DNA of 64,000 nt from Marixanthomonas ophiurae (lineage in GTDB: Bacteria > Bacteroidota > Bacteroidia > Flavobacteriales > Flavobacteriaceae). Position 1 is the stretch's first letter. Each line of letters opens with the position of its first letter. The notes beneath the pieces were generated by a model, which was not told the origin of the DNA, did not search any database, and saw only the letters and a program-made list of their open reading frames with translations. This document shows, in pieces, positions 1 to 8,558 of this stretch. Position numbers and translations under genes: made by a program. The DNA is taken from NCBI RefSeq assembly GCF_003413745.1, contig NZ_QVID01000001.1, positions 310,001 through 374,000 on the forward strand, given 5' to 3'.

Positions 1-2350
1 GCTTTTTCGCCGTTTCTAGATTTTCATGTTTCAAATCTGGCATGGCACCGTCCTTATACATTGGAAAGTTATGCTCTCTTGGCATTTTCTTATAGCTATA
101 AAGCGAATTATGTGTCTTCTCTAAATATTTTTCAGGCGTAGCAACTTCAAAATCTTGAATTTTACCCGAAGCGATTTTATAGGTATACTCTAAATGCTCC
201 AACATCTGTTGCGGCGACATAGTGCCCCATTTCGGTTTTGTATCTTCTGTAAGTTTTGCTACACTTTCTTCAATTTTTTCTGAAGTCATTTCAACAAAAA
301 CCTCTTGCTTTTTCTGAACCATGGTTAAAATAGTCGCTATAGCCACTAACGGTTCTTGGTCCTCATCCGGTTCTGCATCAAACACCTCAACGTACCATTT
401 TACAATTCCTGAAGGCAATTCAGTTCCTTTTTGTTCGCGATCTACTTTCTGCTTACAAGTTAAACGAACATATACCGTATCGTTGTGATACAACGGACGC
501 AAAAAACGAATATCTTCTAGTCCGTAATTGGCTGCTACTGGACCTTTGTTTGGATATACAAACAATCCTGCTGCTGCAGAAATGATAAAATATCCGTGTG
601 CCGTTCGTTTTTCAAAAATGCTTCCTTCAAGGGATGTGATATCGGTATGCGCATAAAAATGATCCCAAGTCAAGTTTCCGAAGTTAATGATATCAGTATC
701 GGTTAAAGTTCGTTTATGGGTTTCTAAAGACATACCAGGTTTTATATCTTCCCAGTGATATGCAAAAGGGTGTCTTTCAGATTCTTTGTAAGCGGATTTT
801 GGTTGATAAATACCGGTAACTTCAGTAAGCGAAGTTGGCGAACCTTGAATGGCACAGCGTTGTAAATAGTGCTTGATACCACGAACACCACCCATTTCTT
901 CACCGCCACCGGCACGACCCGGACCACCGTGAATTAAATTAGGCAATGGCGAACCGTGACCCGTACTTTGCTTCGCACTTTCACGATTTAATATTAAAAT
1001 TCGACCGTGATGCGTAGCTGCAGAAACCGTATATTCTCTAGCAATTTTATCATCATTAGTAACAATAGAACTTACCAAAGAACCTTTCCCCATTTTCGAT
1101 AGTTTAATGGCATCGTCCAAATTTTTATAAGGCATAATGGTACTTACTGGACCAAAGGCTTCGGTAATATGCGCTGCTTCGTTTTCAAAAGGGTTGTCTT
1201 CCCGAAGCAACATTGGTTTTACGAATGAGCCTTTTTTTGCATCGGCTCCAACCGTTTTGGCTTCATCAAAATCACCATACACAATCTGCGCAGTTTTAGT
1301 GATTTTTTCAATTTGTTCTTTTACTGAAGTCCGTTGAGCATCATTTACCAAAGCGCCCATTCTAACTTCTTTTAAGCGAGGGTCGCCAATGGTAACTTTA
1401 TCCAATTGTTTTGCAAGTGCTATTTGAACATCTTCAACTAGGTTCTCCGGAACAATAACACGTCTAATCGCCGTACATTTTTGACCACATTTAACGGTCA
1501 TTTCATTTCGTACTTCTTTAATGAAGAGATCAAATTCTGGTGTTCCGGGAACAGCATCTTCACCTAAAATAGCAGCGTTTAGTGAATCTGCTTCCATAGT
1601 AAATGGAACGGATTCTTCAATTAATCGTGGGTGTTTTTTGAGTATTTTTCCGGTAGTTGCCGAACCTGTAAATGACACGACGTCCTGAGACTCCACCGTA
1701 TCTAAAATGTTCTTAGCGGTTCCGCTAATTAACTGTAATGATCCTTCCGGAAGTATTCCTGAAGCGATAATTTCTTTCACCACGGCTTCAGTTAAATAGG
1801 CAGTTTGCGGTGCTGGCAAAACCACTGCAGGCATTCCTGCCATCCAGTTTACGGCACATTTTTCCAGCATTCCCCATACTGGGAAGTTAAAGGCGTTAAT
1901 GTGAACAGCAACACCTTCGCGAGGCACCATAATGTGATGCGCCATAAAACGACCACCACGCGATAAATCGACTGGATCACCTTCTACATGAAACGGCTGA
2001 TTTGGAAATAATTTCCGAAGCGAAGCATTGGCAAATAAATTTCCAAAGCCTCCTTCAATATCAATCCAGCTGTCTACTTTTGTTGCACCGGTACGATAAC
2101 TTACTTCGTAAAATTGTCTTTTTTTCTTCTGAAGATAGAACGCTAATTTTTTCAGCATTAATCCCCGTTCTTGAAACGTCATTTTGCGAAGGGTATCACC
2201 TTTGGTTCTTCCATATTGAAGAATTTCAGGAATATCTAATCCTTCAGTAGTGACACTTGTAAAATGCTCACCCGTAACAGAATCAAGAATTGGCGAGCCT
2301 TCACCTTTTCCGTCTGTCCATTGGCCTTGTATGTAATGCTGTGTTTTCAT
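1..2350 (-). CDS. paaZ: PaaZ, oxepin-CoA hydrolase / semialdehyde dehydrogenase (3' end outside window)
   Basis: Bifunctional enzyme of the phenylacetate pathway: the C-terminal MaoC-type hydratase opens the oxepin-CoA ring and the N-terminal aldehyde dehydrogenase oxidises the resulting semialdehyde. The ATG at 2350 begins MKTQHYIQGQW. The ALDH part shows the catalytic Cys in GQKCTAIRR (about residue 291) and the Glu in MEADSLN (about residue 251). The MaoC part shows the Asp/His pair in WDHFYAH (about residue 560), close to the positions in E. coli PaaZ (681 aa). The frame stays open to base 1, so at least 783 residues are present. The surplus after about residue 683 contains MSPQQMLEHL and resembles a DinB/DUF1569-like helical domain fused to the enzyme. 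It is the last visible gene of the operon. Confidence 0.93.
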   Translation of the reverse strand, partial: MKTQHYIQGQWTDGKGEGSPILDSVTGEHFTSVTTEGLDIPEILQYGRTKGDTLRKMTFQERGLMLKKLAFYLQKKKRQFYEVSYRTGATKVDSWIDIEGGFGNLFANASLRKLFPNQPFHVEGDPVDLSRGGRFMAHHIMVPREGVAVHINAFNFPVWGMLEKCAVNWMAGMPAVVLPAPQTAYLTEAVVKEIIASGILPEGSLQLISGTAKNILDTVESQDVVSFTGSATTGKILKKHPRLIEESVPFTMEADSLNAAILGEDAVPGTPEFDLFIKEVRNEMTVKCGQKCTAIRRVIVPENLVEDVQIALAKQLDKVTIGDPRLKEVRMGALVNDAQRTSVKEQIEKITKTAQIVYGDFDEAKTVGADAKKGSFVKPMLLREDNPFENEAAHITEAFGPVSTIMPYKNLDDAIKLSKMGKGSLVSSIVTNDDKIAREYTVSAATHHGRILILNRESAKQSTGHGSPLPNLIHGGPGRAGGGEEMGGVRGIKHYLQRCAIQGSPTSLTEVTGIYQPKSAYKESERHPFAYHWEDIKPGMSLETHKRTLTDTDIINFGNLTWDHFYAHTDITSLEGSIFEKRTAHGYFIISAAAGLFVYPNKGPVAANYGLEDIRFLRPLYHNDTVYVRLTCKQKVDREQKGTELPSGIVKWYVEVFDAEPDEDQEPLVAIATILTMVQKKQEVFVEMTSEKIEESVAKLTEDTKPKWGTMSPQQMLEHLEYTYKIASGKIQDFEVATPEKYLEKTHNSLYSYKKMPREHNFPMYKDGAMPDLKHENLETAKK

Positions 2351-2442
2351 CTTATAAATTTTAAATGCAAAACTGAAAAAGTTAAAATGTAAAAGGTTTC
2401 ATTGTTTTACTTTAGCCTTTATCATTTTACATTTTTCGGTTT
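2351..2442. repeat. paa intergenic repeat, copy A
   Basis: AT-rich gap between the SDR gene and paaZ. It has a left arm with TTTTAAATGCAAAAC and AAAATGTAAAA, and a right arm with TTTTACATTTTTCGG, which can fold back on each other. The same arms recur in four other gaps of this operon. Function unknown. Confidence 0.55.
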
Positions 2443-3048
2443 TTACGCTCTAATTCTAATTATTTCACCGTTAATTTTCCCTTTTACACTTTTAAAATAG
2501 CCGTCGGTTATTTTACGCATCGGGACTGGTGTATTTCCAGGGAAATAATCTTTGTACTTTTCATATGCATCTTCAACCATATCGGCAGAAACTACATTTA
2601 TTCGCAATCCGTTGGTTAATTCTAAAGCTGCTGCTTTTGTAAAACTCTCTACGGCACCGTTAACCATTGCAGCACTTGTTGTTTTATCAACCGGTTCATC
2701 AGCTAAAATACCTGTGGTTAATGTGATGCTCCCGTTTTCATTTAAATGTTTTCTTCCTAATCGAACAAGGTTAACTTGCCCCATCATTTTACTTTTAATG
2801 CCGATGTAAAAATCTTCTTCAGAAAGGTTATCAAACGAATCCCATTTCGCATCACCGGCTATGTTTACAATAGCATCTACGTTTCCCGTTTTCTGAAAAA
2901 TTTTTTCAATAGAATCTGGATTTGCAATATCTACCGTAACATCTCCTGAAGATCTTCCAGCAATTATAACCTCATCATGTTCTTCTGAAAAACGTTTCGT
3001 TACCGTTTTTCCTATCGTTCCGTTTCCTCCTATTATTAATATTTTCAT
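2443..3048 (-). CDS. Short-chain dehydrogenase-like protein without catalytic Tyr
   Basis: 201-residue SDR-fold protein. The N-terminus MKILIIGGNGTIGK carries the GxxGxxG nucleotide-binding loop, and SSGDVTVDI and NIAGDAKW follow as in SDRs. At the place of the usual YxxxK there is SAAMVNGAVESF, so the catalytic tyrosine is absent. I recall a family of about 200-residue SDRs with the same feature (PRK07578 type), so this is probably a family trait rather than damage. It lies between paaJ and paaZ in the operon. Its reaction is unknown; it may bind NAD(P) and act on an intermediate or be non-enzymatic. Confidence 0.85.
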   Translation of the reverse strand: MKILIIGGNGTIGKTVTKRFSEEHDEVIIAGRSSGDVTVDIANPDSIEKIFQKTGNVDAIVNIAGDAKWDSFDNLSEEDFYIGIKSKMMGQVNLVRLGRKHLNENGSITLTTGILADEPVDKTTSAAMVNGAVESFTKAAALELTNGLRINVVSADMVEDAYEKYKDYFPGNTPVPMRKITDGYFKSVKGKINGEIIRIRA

Positions 3049-3151
3049 ACTTGAATTTTAAATGTAAAACTGCAAAACCGTAAAATGTGAAAGTGAAAAC
3101 TTCATTAAAAACCTTCTCACTTTATAATTTTACATTTTGACTTTAGTATTT
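3049..3151. repeat. paa intergenic repeat, copy B
   Basis: Gap between paaJ and the SDR gene. It contains TTTTAAATGTAAAAC and AAAACCGTAAAATG on the left, and ATTTTACATTTTG on the right, forming an imperfect inverted repeat related to the other paa gaps. Confidence 0.55.
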
Positions 3152-4366
3152 TTAATTTTCTGTTCGTTCGATCACCGCTGCATATCCTTGTCCAACGCCG
3201 ACACACATCGTTACTAAAGCATATTTCTTCCCAGTTTCCTGAAGCTCTAATGCTGCTGAATACGTTAAACGGGCGCCGGTTACGCCTAACGGGTGACCAA
3301 TTGCAATGGAACCTCCATTCGGGTTAATACGTGGGTCATCGTCTTTTAATCCCCATTCGCGAATACACGCCAATGCTTGCGATGCAAAAGCTTCATTAAG
3401 CTCTATAACATCCATATCTTCCATCGTCAAGCCTGCTTTTTTCAATGCTTTGTTTGAAGCTTCTACTGGGCCAATTCCCATAATACGAGGCTCTACTCCA
3501 ACCACTGCAGAACTTAGGATCTTTGCAATAGGTTTTAAGTTATATTTCTTTACAGCATCTTCTGAAGCAATAATTGTAGCTGCAGCCCCATCGTTTAATC
3601 CTGAACTGTTTCCGGCTGTAACACTTCCTCCTTCTTTTTTGAAAGCCGGACGTAGCTTCGCCAAAATCTCTTTCGTTGTTCCCGGTTTAATGAATTCATC
3701 ATCTTTAAAAATAATCGGGTCTTTTTTTCGCTGTGGAATTTCCACTGGTACAATTTCTTTAGCGAAACGACCTTTTTCTTGTGCTTTGGAAGCTTTCATC
3801 TGACTATTATACGCAAAAGTATCTTGGTCCTCTCTTGTGATTTTATGTTTCTCAACTAAATTCTCAGCCGTATTTCCCATTCCGTCAGTGCCATACATGT
3901 CGTGCATTTTCTTGTTGACGAATCGCCATCCAAAACTACTGTCGTACATTTTAGCATCGGTTCCAAACGCGCTGGAAGGTTTTGCAATTACGTAAGGACC
4001 TCTCGTCATATTCTCCACACCGCCTGAAATAAATAAATCACCATCGCCAGCTTTAATCGCTCGATTTGCGTGAATTATGGCAGATAACCCACTACTACAT
4101 AATCTGTTTACGGTTTCTCCCGGCACTGTAAAAGGTAACCCTGCTAACAAAAGAGCCATTCTTGCCACATTTCGGTTGTCTTCCCCAGCTTGGTTGGCAC
4201 AACCCATAATCACATCGTCAAATGCTTCTTTAGGGATATCTGGGTTTCTTTTTAGTACTTCAGCAATCACTAAAGCAGCCAAATCGTCCGTGCGGATCGT
4301 ACTTAATGTTCCTTTATAATTTCCTATTGGCGTTCTAATGCCGTCTATTATATATGCTTCTTTCAT
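3152..4366 (-). CDS. paaJ: PaaJ, 3-oxoadipyl-CoA thiolase
   Basis: Thiolase expected to cleave 3-oxoadipyl-CoA (and 3-oxo-5,6-dehydrosuberyl-CoA) to release acetyl-CoA at the end of phenylacetate breakdown. About 404 residues, beginning MKEAYIIDGIRTPIG. The acyl-accepting Cys lies in NRLCSSGLSA. NEAFASQA, GGSIAIGHPLGVTGAR and the final catalytic Cys in CVGVGQG are intact. The ATG at 4366 overlaps the stop of paaI (TAATG), indicating translational coupling. An in-frame TTG nine bases upstream is less likely. PcaF of the protocatechuate pathway is nearly indistinguishable by sequence; the operon context favours PaaJ. Confidence 0.92.
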   Translation of the reverse strand: MKEAYIIDGIRTPIGNYKGTLSTIRTDDLAALVIAEVLKRNPDIPKEAFDDVIMGCANQAGEDNRNVARMALLLAGLPFTVPGETVNRLCSSGLSAIIHANRAIKAGDGDLFISGGVENMTRGPYVIAKPSSAFGTDAKMYDSSFGWRFVNKKMHDMYGTDGMGNTAENLVEKHKITREDQDTFAYNSQMKASKAQEKGRFAKEIVPVEIPQRKKDPIIFKDDEFIKPGTTKEILAKLRPAFKKEGGSVTAGNSSGLNDGAAATIIASEDAVKKYNLKPIAKILSSAVVGVEPRIMGIGPVEASNKALKKAGLTMEDMDVIELNEAFASQALACIREWGLKDDDPRINPNGGSIAIGHPLGVTGARLTYSAALELQETGKKYALVTMCVGVGQGYAAVIERTEN

Positions 4367-4773
4367 TATTCCCAATTTTTTGAGGTTCTGTAGACTACTC
4401 CTTTAAACAATGCCACCAATTCGTCGCCTCGTTTGACTTCTACAACATTGAACCCTAGTTTATTATTTACTTTCTCAATTACCGATTCTGCGGTAAGGTA
4501 ATCACCTTCATTCAAGGCTTCTATGTGGTTTATCGATGTTTCAATAGAAACTGCGTATTTTCCATGCGTGTTAGAAGCAAAACCAAAAGCAGTATCGGCT
4601 AAGCTATAGCTAATTCCGCCGTGCGCTTTTCCCATACTATTGAGCATTTCCTTTCTAACGGTCATACCTACTTTACAGCGGCCAAGCTCTACTTCTATTA
4701 TTTCGATACCGAGCCAAGAGCTAAAAGCATCCTGACTGAGCATTTTAGTTGGAATATTTATTGCTTCCATCAT
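4366..4773 (-). CDS. paaI: PaaI, hotdog-fold acyl-CoA thioesterase
   Basis: 135-residue hotdog thioesterase, thought to hydrolyse CoA esters stuck in the pathway, such as ring-hydroxylated phenylacetyl-CoA, and so release CoA. The sequence shows the family pattern NSMGKAHGGISYSLADTAF, with the conserved HGG turn. Two consecutive ATGs (4773, 4770) could start it; the first directly abuts the stop of paaH. Its end overlaps the paaJ start. Length matches E. coli PaaI (140 aa). Confidence 0.92.
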   Translation of the reverse strand: MMEAINIPTKMLSQDAFSSWLGIEIIEVELGRCKVGMTVRKEMLNSMGKAHGGISYSLADTAFGFASNTHGKYAVSIETSINHIEALNEGDYLTAESVIEKVNNKLGFNVVEVKRGDELVALFKGVVYRTSKNWE

Positions 4774-5934
4774 TTAAAAGAACGTTTTATTTTCTTTATT
4801 CATTCTTCTCAACAACGGTGAACAGCGGTAGCGTTCTTCGTGATATTCGTCATACATCGCATCTAGTTTTTCAACACACCAATCGATTCCTTTTTCGTCT
4901 GCCCAAGCCAGTAATCCTTTTGGATAATTAACGCCTTTTGTCATGGCATTGTCGATATCTTCTGCTGAAGCGATGTTCCAAAATAATGCATCGGCAGCTT
5001 CGTTAATCAACATCACTAAAACACGATCGAAAATCTTTTGCGCTAAAGCCACATCTTGATTAGGCTCTGGCTTCGTTGCTTTCTCAGAATAATCGTAGTA
5101 TCCTTTTCCTGATTTTCTTCCGAGGTAACCGGCTTCAGAAAAACGTTTTTGTGTGAAGGATGGTTTGTAACGTGGATCGTAATAAAAGGCTTTAAAAACG
5201 GTTTCGGTTACGGTGTAGTTTACATCGTTTCCTATAAAATCCATCAATTCAAAAGGACCCATTCTAAATCCGCCTATTGATTTTAACGACCAATCGATGG
5301 TTGCAAAGTCGGCAATGCCTTCTTCGTAAATTCGTAATGATTCGCCATAAAATGGACGTGCTACTCTATTTACAATAAAACCAGGTGTGTCTTTTGCTAC
5401 AGCAACTGTTTTGCCCCAGTTTTGAATATTCATTGTGGTTTTCCGAAGTACTTTATCTGATGTTTGTATCGCAGGAATCACCTCAACCAACTTCATCAAC
5501 GGTGCGGGGTTAAAAAAGTGAATCCCAATACAACGCTTCGGTTTTTTTAATGCTGAAGCAATAGAAGCAATCGATAAAGAAGAAGTGTTTGAAGCGATAA
5601 TCGTCTTTTTAGAAACGTAGCTTTCCAGTTCTTGAAAAACCTTCTTTTTAACATCCAGATTTTCAACAATGGCTTCAATGGTTAATTCTGAATCGCTCAA
5701 ATCTTTTAAAGAATCTACATACGTAATGTTATCTTGAATACGCGTTTTTTCAGTTTCATCGATTCTTCCTTTTTCAACCAAGCGAGCCATTATTTTTTCT
5801 AAAGCTGCTTTCGATTTATCTAATGCTTCGGTATTTGTATCGTAAAGTTTCACCAGACAACCGACTGTTGCAGCTACTTGTGCAATGCCGCTTCCCATGG
5901 TTCCACTTCCTATTATTCCAACGTGTTTAATCAT
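4774..5934 (-). CDS. paaH: PaaH, 3-hydroxyacyl-CoA dehydrogenase
   Basis: NAD-dependent oxidation of 3-hydroxyadipyl-CoA to 3-oxoadipyl-CoA. The N-terminal Rossmann motif GSGTMGSGIAQVAA is clear, followed by IASNTSSLSI and the catalytic region GIHFFNPAPLMKLVEVI, then 3HCDH C-terminal domains (GFIVNRVARPFYGE, GNDVNYTVTE). At 386 residues it is shorter than E. coli PaaH (475). It is followed without a gap by paaI and preceded by an intergenic repeat (5935-6018). Confidence 0.92.
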   Translation of the reverse strand: MIKHVGIIGSGTMGSGIAQVAATVGCLVKLYDTNTEALDKSKAALEKIMARLVEKGRIDETEKTRIQDNITYVDSLKDLSDSELTIEAIVENLDVKKKVFQELESYVSKKTIIASNTSSLSIASIASALKKPKRCIGIHFFNPAPLMKLVEVIPAIQTSDKVLRKTTMNIQNWGKTVAVAKDTPGFIVNRVARPFYGESLRIYEEGIADFATIDWSLKSIGGFRMGPFELMDFIGNDVNYTVTETVFKAFYYDPRYKPSFTQKRFSEAGYLGRKSGKGYYDYSEKATKPEPNQDVALAQKIFDRVLVMLINEAADALFWNIASAEDIDNAMTKGVNYPKGLLAWADEKGIDWCVEKLDAMYDEYHEERYRCSPLLRRMNKENKTFF

Positions 5935-6018
5935 ATATTTTAACTATAAAATTTAAAAAGATTCAAGTTCTATTCACTTTTACATTTTAAATTTTTCGGT
6001 TTATTATTTTGTATTTTT
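5935..6018. repeat. paa intergenic repeat, copy C
   Basis: Gap between paaG and paaH. It contains CTTTTACATTTTAAATTTTTCGGTTT, here read as TTTTACATTTTAAA then TTTTTCGGTTT, matching the right arm of the other copies. The left arm is degraded (ATAAAATTTAAAAAG). It is the weakest member of the set. Confidence 0.45.
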
Positions 6019-6798
6019 TTACTTTCCTTTAAAATTTGGTTTCCGCTTGTTTACAAATGCATCAACCCCTTCAGCATAATCTTCACTTTGTGCCGATTCA
6101 ATTTGTAGTTTAGATTCCAACTCTAGCTGACTTTCTAAATCGTTAGACATGGATTCATTCAACAAGCGCTTAGTGAGCCCTATTGCTTTTGTGGGCATAT
6201 TCGCCAAGTTATTTGCAATGTTGTTTACTTCTTCCATAAATGTTTCCGAAGAAACTACTTTGTACACCATCCCTAATTTCTCAGCATCGGTTGCTGAAAC
6301 TTTATCGCCCAACATCATTAATGCGGAAGCTTTCTGAAAACCGATTAATCGTGGTAAAAAGAACGTTCCGGCACTATCAGGAATCAAACCGATTTTACTG
6401 AATGCTTGAATAAAACTCGCCGCTTCTGAAGCTACCACGATATCACAAGCCAGAGCAATATTTGCTCCCGCTCCCGCAGCAACGCCATTTACGGCAGCTA
6501 TAATAGGCTTTTCAATGCTTCGGATTCTCTTAATTATTGGATTGTAATGCTCTTCTAATATTTTTTTGAAACCAGGATTCAGTTCTGGCGAAGTGACTTC
6601 TTTTAAATCTTGTCCGGCACAGAATGCTTTCCCGTTTCCGACTAAAATAATAGCTCGAACGTCTGTATTCTTTTCGCAAGCATCTAATTCGTCTTGTAAT
6701 AAAAAAGCCATCTCACGATTAAAGCTATTGAACTTTTCGGGACGGTTTAGGGTAATGGTTGCTACTTTATTTTCTATGTTGGTGGTTATGCTGCTCAT
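6019..6798 (-). CDS. paaG: PaaG, ring-1,2-epoxyphenylacetyl-CoA isomerase
   Basis: Crotonase-family protein of 259 residues. It is expected to convert ring-1,2-epoxyphenylacetyl-CoA to the oxepin and to isomerise double bonds later in the pathway. Diagnostic stretches are TLNRPEKFNSFN, GKAFCAGQDL, AAVNGVAAGAGANIALACD and AFSKIGLIPDSAGTFFLPR, where the Asp of IPD is the isomerase-type acid/base residue. From memory it follows E. coli PaaG more closely than PaaF, including the HYNPII and EGVDAFVNKRKPNF segments. No second crotonase (PaaF) is in the window. Repeat copies C and D flank it. Confidence 0.88.
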   Translation of the reverse strand: MSSITTNIENKVATITLNRPEKFNSFNREMAFLLQDELDACEKNTDVRAIILVGNGKAFCAGQDLKEVTSPELNPGFKKILEEHYNPIIKRIRSIEKPIIAAVNGVAAGAGANIALACDIVVASEAASFIQAFSKIGLIPDSAGTFFLPRLIGFQKASALMMLGDKVSATDAEKLGMVYKVVSSETFMEEVNNIANNLANMPTKAIGLTKRLLNESMSNDLESQLELESKLQIESAQSEDYAEGVDAFVNKRKPNFKGK

Positions 6799-6899
6799 TA
6801 TTTTTAATTTAAAATGTAAAGCCGTAAAAGTTCAAATGAAAAAGTGATTGCTTTACTTTAAACTTTATTGTTTTACATTTTTCGATTTTTCAGTTTTTT
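6799..6899. repeat. paa intergenic repeat, copy D
   Basis: Gap between paaD and paaG. It shows TTTAAAATGTAAAGCCGTAAAA on its left side (two arm motifs, TTTAAAATGTAAAG and CCGTAAAAG) and TTTTACATTTTTCGATTTTT on its right side. The two sides can pair over most of their length. Confidence 0.55.
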
Positions 6900-7403
6900 T
6901 TATTTTAAACACTTGAAATAATCAAATGGCTCTTGGCAATCATCACATTTAAATAATGCTTTGCAAGCCGTAGAACCAAACTGACTGACCAAATGAGTGT
7001 TTGTGCTACCGCAATTGGTGCATTTTACTAACTTTTTTTCACCTAACAACACATCCTTATCTGCAGATTCGGACATGGGCCGAGCGATACCGTATTCTTC
7101 CATTTTTTTCAGCCCTTCTTCGGAAATCCAATCGGTAGTCCACGCTGGGGAAAGGATTAATTCTATTTTGGCTTCTTTTCCTATTTCTGAAAAAGCAGCT
7201 TTGAGGTCATCGCCAATCACATCCATGGCGGGACATCCAGAATAAGTTGGTGTTAGTTTAATGGTTATTACACCATCTTGTTCGGTAGCTTCACGAATAA
7301 CACCTAAATCTAAGACCGTAAGCACAGGAATTTCAGGGTCTGAAACAGTTTTCAGAACCGGAATTAAATGTGTGTCGATATTTGCTTCAAGTGTTTCGGT
7401 CAT
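6900..7403 (-). CDS. paaD: PaaD, Fe-S assembly factor for the epoxidase
   Basis: 167 residues; maturation factor for the phenylacetyl-CoA epoxidase system, thought to help build an iron-sulfur or diiron site. The N-terminal MIP18/DUF59 domain shows VSDPEIPVLTVLDLGVIR and TPTYSGCPAMDVI. The C-terminal part is a zinc-ribbon-like module with CTNCGS and CDDC plus extra cysteines, as in E. coli PaaD (165 aa). It starts one base after the paaC stop, so the two are probably co-translated. Confidence 0.93.
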   Translation of the reverse strand: MTETLEANIDTHLIPVLKTVSDPEIPVLTVLDLGVIREATEQDGVITIKLTPTYSGCPAMDVIGDDLKAAFSEIGKEAKIELILSPAWTTDWISEEGLKKMEEYGIARPMSESADKDVLLGEKKLVKCTNCGSTNTHLVSQFGSTACKALFKCDDCQEPFDYFKCLK

Positions 7404-7404
7404 A

Positions 7405-8157
7405 TTACCAAGTCATATTTGGATAGGTTCGTTGCATATATTGCAAATCGGCTAATAAATACCCCATATGTTCTGTGTGAACGCCTCTTTTCCCTCCTCG
7501 AGTGAAATACTTCCGTTCCGGAACTTCAAGGGTTGCTTCTTCTAAAAGTTCTGAAACCTTTTCATAATACGTTTCTTTCATTTCTGAAACATCTACTGCG
7601 ATTCCTTCTTCTATCATCACTTTGTCAGCTTCCATTACATCAAACAATTCATCTGTAAAACGCCACATCGCATTGATTGCTTCTTGCACCTTTTCTTTAC
7701 TTTCCTCGGTACCATCGCCTAAACGCTTTACCCAGTCTGAAGAAAAGCGTTTATGGTAACTCACTTCTTTAATTCCTTTTTTTGCAATAGCTACCAAGGT
7801 TTCATCTTTGCTGTTTTGAAGTTGCTCCATTAACATTAAATGATACACATCGAATAAAAATTGACGTGCCATTACGTGCCCAAAATGTGTGTTTGGTTGC
7901 TCTACTAACAAGACGTTTTTGTACTCTCTTTCAATACGTAAAAAGGCAATATCGTCTTCAGTTTTATCTTCTCCAGCAAGTTTTGCCGCATACTGATAAT
8001 AGCTTCGGGTTTGCCCTAATAAATCTAAAGAGATGTTTGTTAGCGCGATATCGGTTTCCAAAGTAGGACCGTGACCACACAACTCTCCTAATCGCTGTGC
8101 AAGGATAAGCGAGTTATCGGCTATACCGAGAATGTATTTATATAAATCTTTATTCAT
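7405..8157 (-). CDS. paaC: PaaC, structural subunit of phenylacetyl-CoA epoxidase
   Basis: 250-residue ferritin-like helical protein, partner of PaaA in the multicomponent epoxidase. Recognisable segments are LGIADNSLILAQRLGELCGHGP, shown in part as NSLILAQRLGELCGHGP, then ALTNISLDLLGQTR, DIAFLR and KEVSYHKRFSSDWVKRLGDG. Metal ligands are partly lost in this subunit family, which is structural. Length matches E. coli PaaC (248 aa). Repeat copy E precedes it. Confidence 0.94.
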   Translation of the reverse strand: MNKDLYKYILGIADNSLILAQRLGELCGHGPTLETDIALTNISLDLLGQTRSYYQYAAKLAGEDKTEDDIAFLRIEREYKNVLLVEQPNTHFGHVMARQFLFDVYHLMLMEQLQNSKDETLVAIAKKGIKEVSYHKRFSSDWVKRLGDGTEESKEKVQEAINAMWRFTDELFDVMEADKVMIEEGIAVDVSEMKETYYEKVSELLEEATLEVPERKYFTRGGKRGVHTEHMGYLLADLQYMQRTYPNMTW

Positions 8158-8263
8158 AGTTTTTAAGCTGAAAAGTTCAAATTTTAAATGTAAAAGGTCA
8201 AAGTTTTAATTTCTGTTCTCTATAAACTTTTACATTTTTCGGTTTTGAATTTTTAATTCAATA
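8158..8263. repeat. paa intergenic repeat, copy E
   Basis: Gap between paaB and paaC, with TTTTAAATGTAAAAGG on the left and CTTTTACATTTTTCGGTTTT on the right. These are the cleanest examples of the two arms, about 35 bp apart. Confidence 0.6.
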
Positions 8264-8557
8264 CTACATATGCTTTACGTCATCAGGTAAATCATAAAAA
8301 GTAGGGTGACGGTACACCTTATCTTGAGCTGGCTCAAACAGCTCCCCATTATCTTGCGGGTTAGAAGCCGTAACGTTCTTACTTTCTACAACCCAAATAC
8401 TTACGCCTTCGTTACGTCTTGTGTATACATCGCGTGCGTTTTCAAGTGCCATTTCGGCGTCTGCTGCGTGTAAACTTCCAAAGTGACGGTGCTCTAAACC
8501 ATTTTTACTTCGAACGAATATTTCCCAAAGGGGCCAATTTTTTTTAGTATTTCCCAT
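8264..8557 (-). CDS. paaB: PaaB, phenylacetyl-CoA epoxidase subunit
   Basis: 97-residue small subunit of the epoxidase complex. It starts MGNTKKNWPLWEIFVRSKNG and contains HFGSLHAADAEMALENARD and the VYTRR segment typical of PaaB. The frame is open 30 codons further upstream, but that would overlap paaA. The ATG at 8557 gives the normal family length (E. coli 95 aa) and leaves one base after the paaA stop, so it is the chosen start. Confidence 0.94.
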   Translation of the reverse strand: MGNTKKNWPLWEIFVRSKNGLEHRHFGSLHAADAEMALENARDVYTRRNEGVSIWVVESKNVTASNPQDNGELFEPAQDKVYRHPTFYDLPDDVKHM

Positions 8558-8558
8558 A

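Noticed and set aside
3306-3803. 165-codon open frame on the plus strand inside paaJ
   Set aside because: It is antisense to a well-conserved thiolase, has no recognisable motif and reflects codon bias of the real gene.
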